A DNA stretch of 64,000 nucleotides from Euryodendron excelsum (Eukaryota > Streptophyta > Magnoliopsida > Ericales > Pentaphylacaceae), in NCBI GenBank assembly GCA_033060915.1, contig CM065388.1, positions 39,099,501 through 39,163,500 of the forward strand, given 5' to 3'. The notes beneath the pieces were generated by a model that was not told where the DNA came from, did not search any database, and was given only the letters and a program-made list of their open reading frames with translations. A program made the position numbers and the translations under genes. The first letter of the stretch is position 1; each line of letters begins with the position of its first letter. Shown here piece after piece: positions 58,984 through 64,000 of this stretch.

Positions 58984-61900
58984 GCCTAGGTTTGATGATC
59001 CAGGGACCGAGCCTTTTTAGGACGCATTAGTCAACCCTCAACCTCATGCTCATAGACACACCATGCATAGCCGAACCTCTGCCGGATTTAAGACACGCGC
59101 ACCGTTTTCATAACCATAGAGGAAAGGGCGACTACTCTTATTTTTATTTATACCTATTTATTCCTATTGTTATAATGACTGTATTCATACTGTTATAATG
59201 CCTGTTTAACTACTCGTGCATACACGTTTGCCTTGCTATTGCATTCTCTTTCCTTATACTCTTTGCATATCTATGTTCAGGCATTCAATATCCCATGTTA
59301 AGACAAAAGTTCCAAGCGACTCAAGTCACTGCATTCTCATGCATATGGTCAACCAATTGAGAGTGACACCAAAAGTCACTCTCCCTTGCATTAAACCTAC
59401 CTAAACCCTAAGACTTCCCACGTAACTCTAAGGACTCATGGTATGCACCTCAATTCATTCCATAAGAGGGGCCCCAATCCCTCTACACTCACGGAGATAG
59501 GGTTGCCAAGAAGACAAGGGGCAATCGATCAACAAGGTCTCTCAGCGACATCCTCGACATCAAATCCAAAGAAGGCGAATCCAAAAGCTCAAGAGTAGTT
59601 TAGGTTTTTCCTTTGTAAAACTAGATAGGTGGAACCCCAAGGAAAAGTGTTCCCCCTCCCCTCTATTAAAATGTATGTCAATTCGTTTGTATTTCGAACC
59701 TACAGTTAAATGTATTTCTTTAATTTCCTCGAATGAATGGATAGATGATTGTATGAATGAATGAAAGTTCCCACTCAACAGTAAGGTACCTGCATACAGG
59801 GGCAAACCCCCTATCTCCAAAAGTGAGCCAATATATCATGTTTAGTCTCCCTCTCAAGCAGGGGCACCCCTAAGACATGCATTGCATAAAAATGTTCAAA
59901 TCAAGGCACTAACTTCTCTTTTGTTTCTTGTCTTCTGTCCTCCCCCTCCTCATCTCCAAATATCAAGAGAATCGAAGGCAAAAGCAAGACAAGAAGGGAG
60001 TTTTCTAAATCACTCACTTATTGTCATCATATTACTTACATGTTCCCTTCTATTATGCTCATGCATTCATATCTGTTCTGAGACAAGAGTTCCAAGAAAC
60101 TCAAGTCATTTCATTTTCATACATCTAATCAACCGTGGAGAAAAAGGAGCAATCCGATCTCATGTTAATCAAACCTACCAAAACTCCTACGGGTTCTTAA
60201 ACCCTAAGAATTCATGGCATACATAGAACCATATCTCGAGAGAGACCCAAATCTCTCTCAGTCCATGGAGGTGGGATTGCCCAAATAAGGAAACATCAAC
60301 CGGCTCACGTCGAAGAGGTATTGTATTGCATAATAGGGGCAAACCCCACCTCCAAAATGAACTTGTCATCATGCCTAGTTTCCCTCAAAGAAGGGACCTT
60401 CATAGGACATGCATCGCATAGAACCTCCAACTCCACATGCTGACTGCATTATGTTTTTCTTTTTCTTTTTGTAAGTTAGAGAGCACAACTGAATTCATGG
60501 AATCCCTCTAGCACCTCACTAGATTCAAGCTCATGGGAGGATAAGCCTGGTTGTTAGAAGAGGCCGAACCTACGTCAAGGAGAAAGAAGAACTAACCATC
60601 CATCTGCAAGACGTTACCTCCCCATCATGCCACGACAATCACCGTCCATGTAAAAAAAATAAAAAAAAAACTTCATCGTTTGCAAAGTTCTATCAAACAC
60701 TTGCATTACTACAAAAGAATCTCTTAACTTCTGAATGCATGCCAAACACAGCAAGAGATCTATCAATCCGCCCTCCGTTGTTTGGTGATACACCCGAAGA
60801 ATAAAATGCCAAAGAAATTGACACAGTTTTAAAACCCTGATGGGGGTTCTCACCAAGAGGTCCACTAGAAAAGGGAGGTTTTCATAAAATTCGTTTATTC
60901 TCCTTTCGTCTTTCTAGTTCTTGCATATCTTCTTTAAATAAACACTGCATGTTATGTAATCATGTTTTTAAATGAAAATAGGTAGTCCCCAGTTTATTCC
61001 CTTTGCCTTATACTCTTGTGGACGATTGTTGCGTTTAGGGATTCTTTCCCATTTGGTAAATGACTCGACTTGAAGGATGGGATAGCATGGGCAACCCATT
61101 CAAAAAGGGGTTAAAACCTTTGAGAGACATAAAGAGAGTGAGAGATAGGAAGAAAACAATCGCAATAAAGAAATGCAAATTTTATTGAAAAGGCAACACT
61201 TGCATGATATCCTGGCTAGGCAATGGGCAGCCGAGTCCCCAAAATGACGAGAAGCTATTGTTCTATTTATCCCAAATAAACACTACCCTTTGCTTAGCCC
61301 GCTAGAGCCGTACATAATTTCTTCTTAGATATCCCAAAACCAAGAACCATGCCCCACCTTGGGGTAAGCACAAAATAGTTGATTTGATAGAACATGTAGG
61401 GGTTCACTGACAGAAACACATCATCCCTAGGAATATTGTCTAAATTTTATACAAAGGCTTTATGGACTAAGCAATTCAATTTGAAATGATTAGAGACTCT
61501 CAATTCTACTGCCATACACAAAAATAATCCCTTTGCTTAATCCATTAATGCCTCGCAGAAAGCGGAAGACTTTTCTTGTCAACCCCGATCCGAAACCATC
61601 CCCCACACTGGGGCAGACAGGTTGCAGAAGATCAGGCAGAGAATGTCATCGACCATCAAACTGAAGTAACGTGAAGGCTCTATGGATAAAGCAATCTTGT
61701 TCAAAATGAAGAGAGACCCTCATTTCATTTCCCATACAGTTAAAAGCAACCCTTGTCAAACTTGTTGAGCCAGTTACCTTTTTCTCTAGAAAGAAACTCC
61801 AACCTAGGGATCACCGCCCACAATGAGTTAGATTGAGTTGTTAAGAAAAAGGTCAAAGGAGAAAAAGGGTTGCAGAATTGTTCGTTTCATAAAAAGAAGG

Positions 61901-63735
61901 AAAATAGATGAAAAATAACAGCAAAGAAAAAGAGTTGCCAAGGGGCAAGAGGTCGAAGAGAAAAAATATTTGAAGAACATATTGAAAGGCCAAAAGTTAG
62001 GGGACAAATGTCAAACAACTCTGTTACAAGGTCAAGAATTAGACTACAAGAAAGGTGAACTCTTTAAAGAATTTATGTTCAAAGGCGATCCTAGGTAACA
62101 AAGAAGCCTAGTAGAAGCAATAGGTTCGAGCCTTTATCATTTCTTATAAAAACATGAAACAGTGGCCTACATTACAACCCTACTAAAGTCCTCTTTGATT
62201 GAAAAAATGATTGCTTGATCTAGATGAACCAGACGTGTTACCGAAGCTCAAGGGGGAAATTAGGGGACCAAACCCTACTAGAAGACCAACCAAGGATGGT
62301 GCGGATCTAAACCCTACTGAAAGCAACATCAAATTTGAGCCTACATATCCCATGCATTTATAAACCCCTTAACCTAGCTTACGTTACGGTCCAAATTAAA
62401 GTCCTCTTTGATTAAAGAAAATTGCTTAGTCCAAATAAACCTGAACAATACTAGGACAACTAAGATGAGAAAGGAGAATTGGAAGGGAATGCAAGGGACA
62501 ATCTCATGCTCCAAGGTGTGCTTAGATGGTTTCGATTTAAACAACCCACTAAAAGAAGATCTTTGAGCCTAAATATCCCTTTATTTCTTACAACCCCTAA
62601 ACCCAGTCTACATTACAGTCCTAAAAGAAGTCTTCTCGGATTGAGAGCTTAGCTGTTTATCGCTCTGCAAAGGGCATGCGAGTTGTCGCTCTACCCATGG
62701 TGGCATCTTGGAAATCTGAGAGAGAAAAACTAAGTAAGATCAGAAAAACCCCCAACAACAACCCTGTAGAAAGTAGGGATAGGATAGCAAACCAAAAGGT
62801 TAAGATCCCTGGAGAATGGTGCAAATGCTATCCCACCCCGATAAGAATAAGACAAAACTGAATGGGGCAGAATTCTGGAAAGAAAACGGAATCTCGAGAG
62901 TATGGCCCCTAGGGCAATTCTGGGACATTCTTTGTAAATAGCTTATATACATGTAGCACTAATGCAACCATGATATGTATGACTTGTACATCCATTAAAT
63001 TTCTGTGTAGTTTGTATCTATTCACGCATTCATTAAAAAGCCTAGCATGCATTTAATTCCATTCTTGTAGGGGCATTCATCCAAAAGTATAACACACATT
63101 AAACTCCATTCTTGTATGAATCTATGCACTCATAAATAAATAAATAAAAAGGTAAGACATGCAAAATAAGTCATGCATCTAATTCTATATGCATTCATAG
63201 AAAAAAATAATAATAATAAAAAGGAAGAGGAGTATAACATGCATTCATCCCTCTACATTTTTAGAATTGACATAAGTGAACTGTTTTGGTACAAAAACTA
63301 ACTCTATATCTTTCTCTCTCTCTCTCTCAAATAGGAAATAGGGAATGAGGCAAAACATAAAAAGGAGCTAAAGCCACCCCTCAGATATCTCTAATACTGG
63401 CACACACCTCAGAAAGTTCAGATTTCCATGACCGACAAGAAAAAAAGAATGGGACAATGACCCACCCTCGACCTCCCCAATCAAACGACTTCGAAAGAGG
63501 GGTAGTGAATAAGTGTCCGATCACTCAAAGCTAGAATAATGAAGCACATCCCCAACAATGAGCATCGACCCCCTGCCAAAGTCCAGTAAGGCTCGCGAAG
63601 GTCTGTCCCACAACCATAGGAGCATATGAGTGTCCTTCACGAATCCTGGCGAGCAACGCATAAGATCAACTGCCGACCGAGTCATCCCCTTATGGAAACA
63701 TCAACAAGTTCAAGAGAAACACAACTAGGGCTATC
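58984..63735. other. Element B leader and post-gag region, non-coding
   Basis: 58984-60430 resembles the element A leader, with an internal duplication (catgttaagacaaaagttcc at ~59290 against tctgagacaagagttcc at ~60075). 60890-62640 resembles element A 25260-26600. It carries three units starting at gcctac/gcttac/gtctac (62165, 62377, 62604) where element A has two. 62640-63735 has no counterpart that I can place and no coding signal. Confidence 0.6.
63309..63328. repeat. (TC)n microsatellite
   Basis: Short uninterrupted CT run inside element B. Confidence 0.9.
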
Positions 63736-63909
63736 ATGGAGAAATGGACCAATATTGAGAAGTATGTCAATCTCCTGAGTGAGCTCTCCTATGCATTGCA
63801 AACTCAAAATGTGAGAACAAGAGCTTCACTGGGACATAAGGAAACTAGGGGCAGGAGATTAGAAGAAAAAACTGCACACGGAATTCAAGCTGAGACGAGA
63901 CAACTATGA
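63736..63909 (+). CDS. Short open frame in element B, unrecognised
   Basis: ATG 63736 to TGA 63907-63909, 57 codons, opening MEKWTNIEKYVNLLSELSYA. The frame is also open upstream to at least ~63706. Composition is charged and helix-like with no motif I know. It lies in the part of element B where Tat-like elements can carry extra frames, but it may be chance or a fragment of a decayed frame. Confidence 0.25.
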   Translation: MEKWTNIEKYVNLLSELSYALQTQNVRTRASLGHKETRGRRLEEKTAHGIQAETRQL

Positions 63910-64000
63910 TGCGGCCATAAAGAAAAATGGGTCCCGTAATGCCAGCCAAATCTTCTCAAGGATTTAGGAGGAAACCATACTTGTGATCAGAGGGAGCGAG

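Larger units (their letters stand above)
51145..64000 (+). mobile_element. Element B: second Tat-like retrotransposon, 3' end outside the window
   Basis: The LTR 51145-56786 begins TGTAACCACCCC, is homologous to the element A LTR and is followed by a primer site (56789). The leader is split by the solo LTR at 57297-58978. The region after ~60430 matches the post-gag part of element A, but gag core motifs are missing, so gag appears deleted. No pol is seen. It is inserted in the 3' LTR of element D and continues past the window end. Confidence 0.83.

Noticed and set aside
1..64000. tRNA, rRNA, plastid or pararetrovirus insertions
   Set aside because: No cloverleaf, rRNA core, plastid gene or caulimovirid-type domain was recognised; tRNA-like words are only retroelement primer sites.

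Overview
This is nuclear DNA of a flowering plant, probably a eudicot. It is AT-rich, has spliceosomal introns, and starts with the 5' half of a TOPLESS-related (TPR) corepressor gene. Almost everything else is nested transposable elements with very long LTRs of Tat, Athila and Tekay/Del type. I recognise no intact host gene. Every coding region carries stops, frameshifts or lost catalytic residues, so the interest is in TE biology, decay and insertion order.

Layout. 1-4748: twelve exons of a TPR2/3-like gene with a nonsense codon. One intron holds a partial duplication and a 519-bp solo LTR (TSD TAAAT). 4749-6640: AT-rich non-coding DNA. 6640-7388: CACTA-like terminal region with 55-bp tandem repeats. 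7389-12143: a GC-rich repeat pair with TATA boxes around a non-coding core, possibly a decayed LTR element. 12144-12731: the 3' end of an LTR. 12870-16972 and 42950-43801: an old transposon neighbourhood with a minus-strand plant mobile domain (PMD) pseudogene, a minus-strand MULE transposase fragment and two small decayed reading frames. It is split by a solo LTR (14693-16123, TSD AATTA) and by element A.

Element A (16978-42944, TSD CAAAG) is Tat-like. It has a 4.7-kb 5' LTR, a broken gag, no recognisable pol, a decayed antisense PMD-like reading frame and a 3' LTR missing its first ~1.6 kb. Element C (29173-40464, TSD ATTTT) is Athila-like and sits inside A. It retains gag, RT, RNase H and integrase remnants plus a Cys-rich reading frame, while the protease region is missing.

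Element D (44062-51144 and beyond) is a Tekay/Del-like element with gag-pol and a chromodomain-like tail. Its 3' LTR is split by element B (51145 to the window end), a second Tat-like element whose 5.6-kb LTR contains a 94-bp minisatellite with higher-order structure. B is in turn interrupted by a solo LTR (57297-58978, TSD AGTGG).

Insertion order follows directly from the nesting: the MULE/PMD region is oldest, A and D entered that region, C entered A, B entered D, and a solo LTR entered B. PMD-type coding sequence appears twice in unrelated contexts (a MULE neighbourhood and antisense in a Tat-like element). No cellular pathway or operon-like unit is present.
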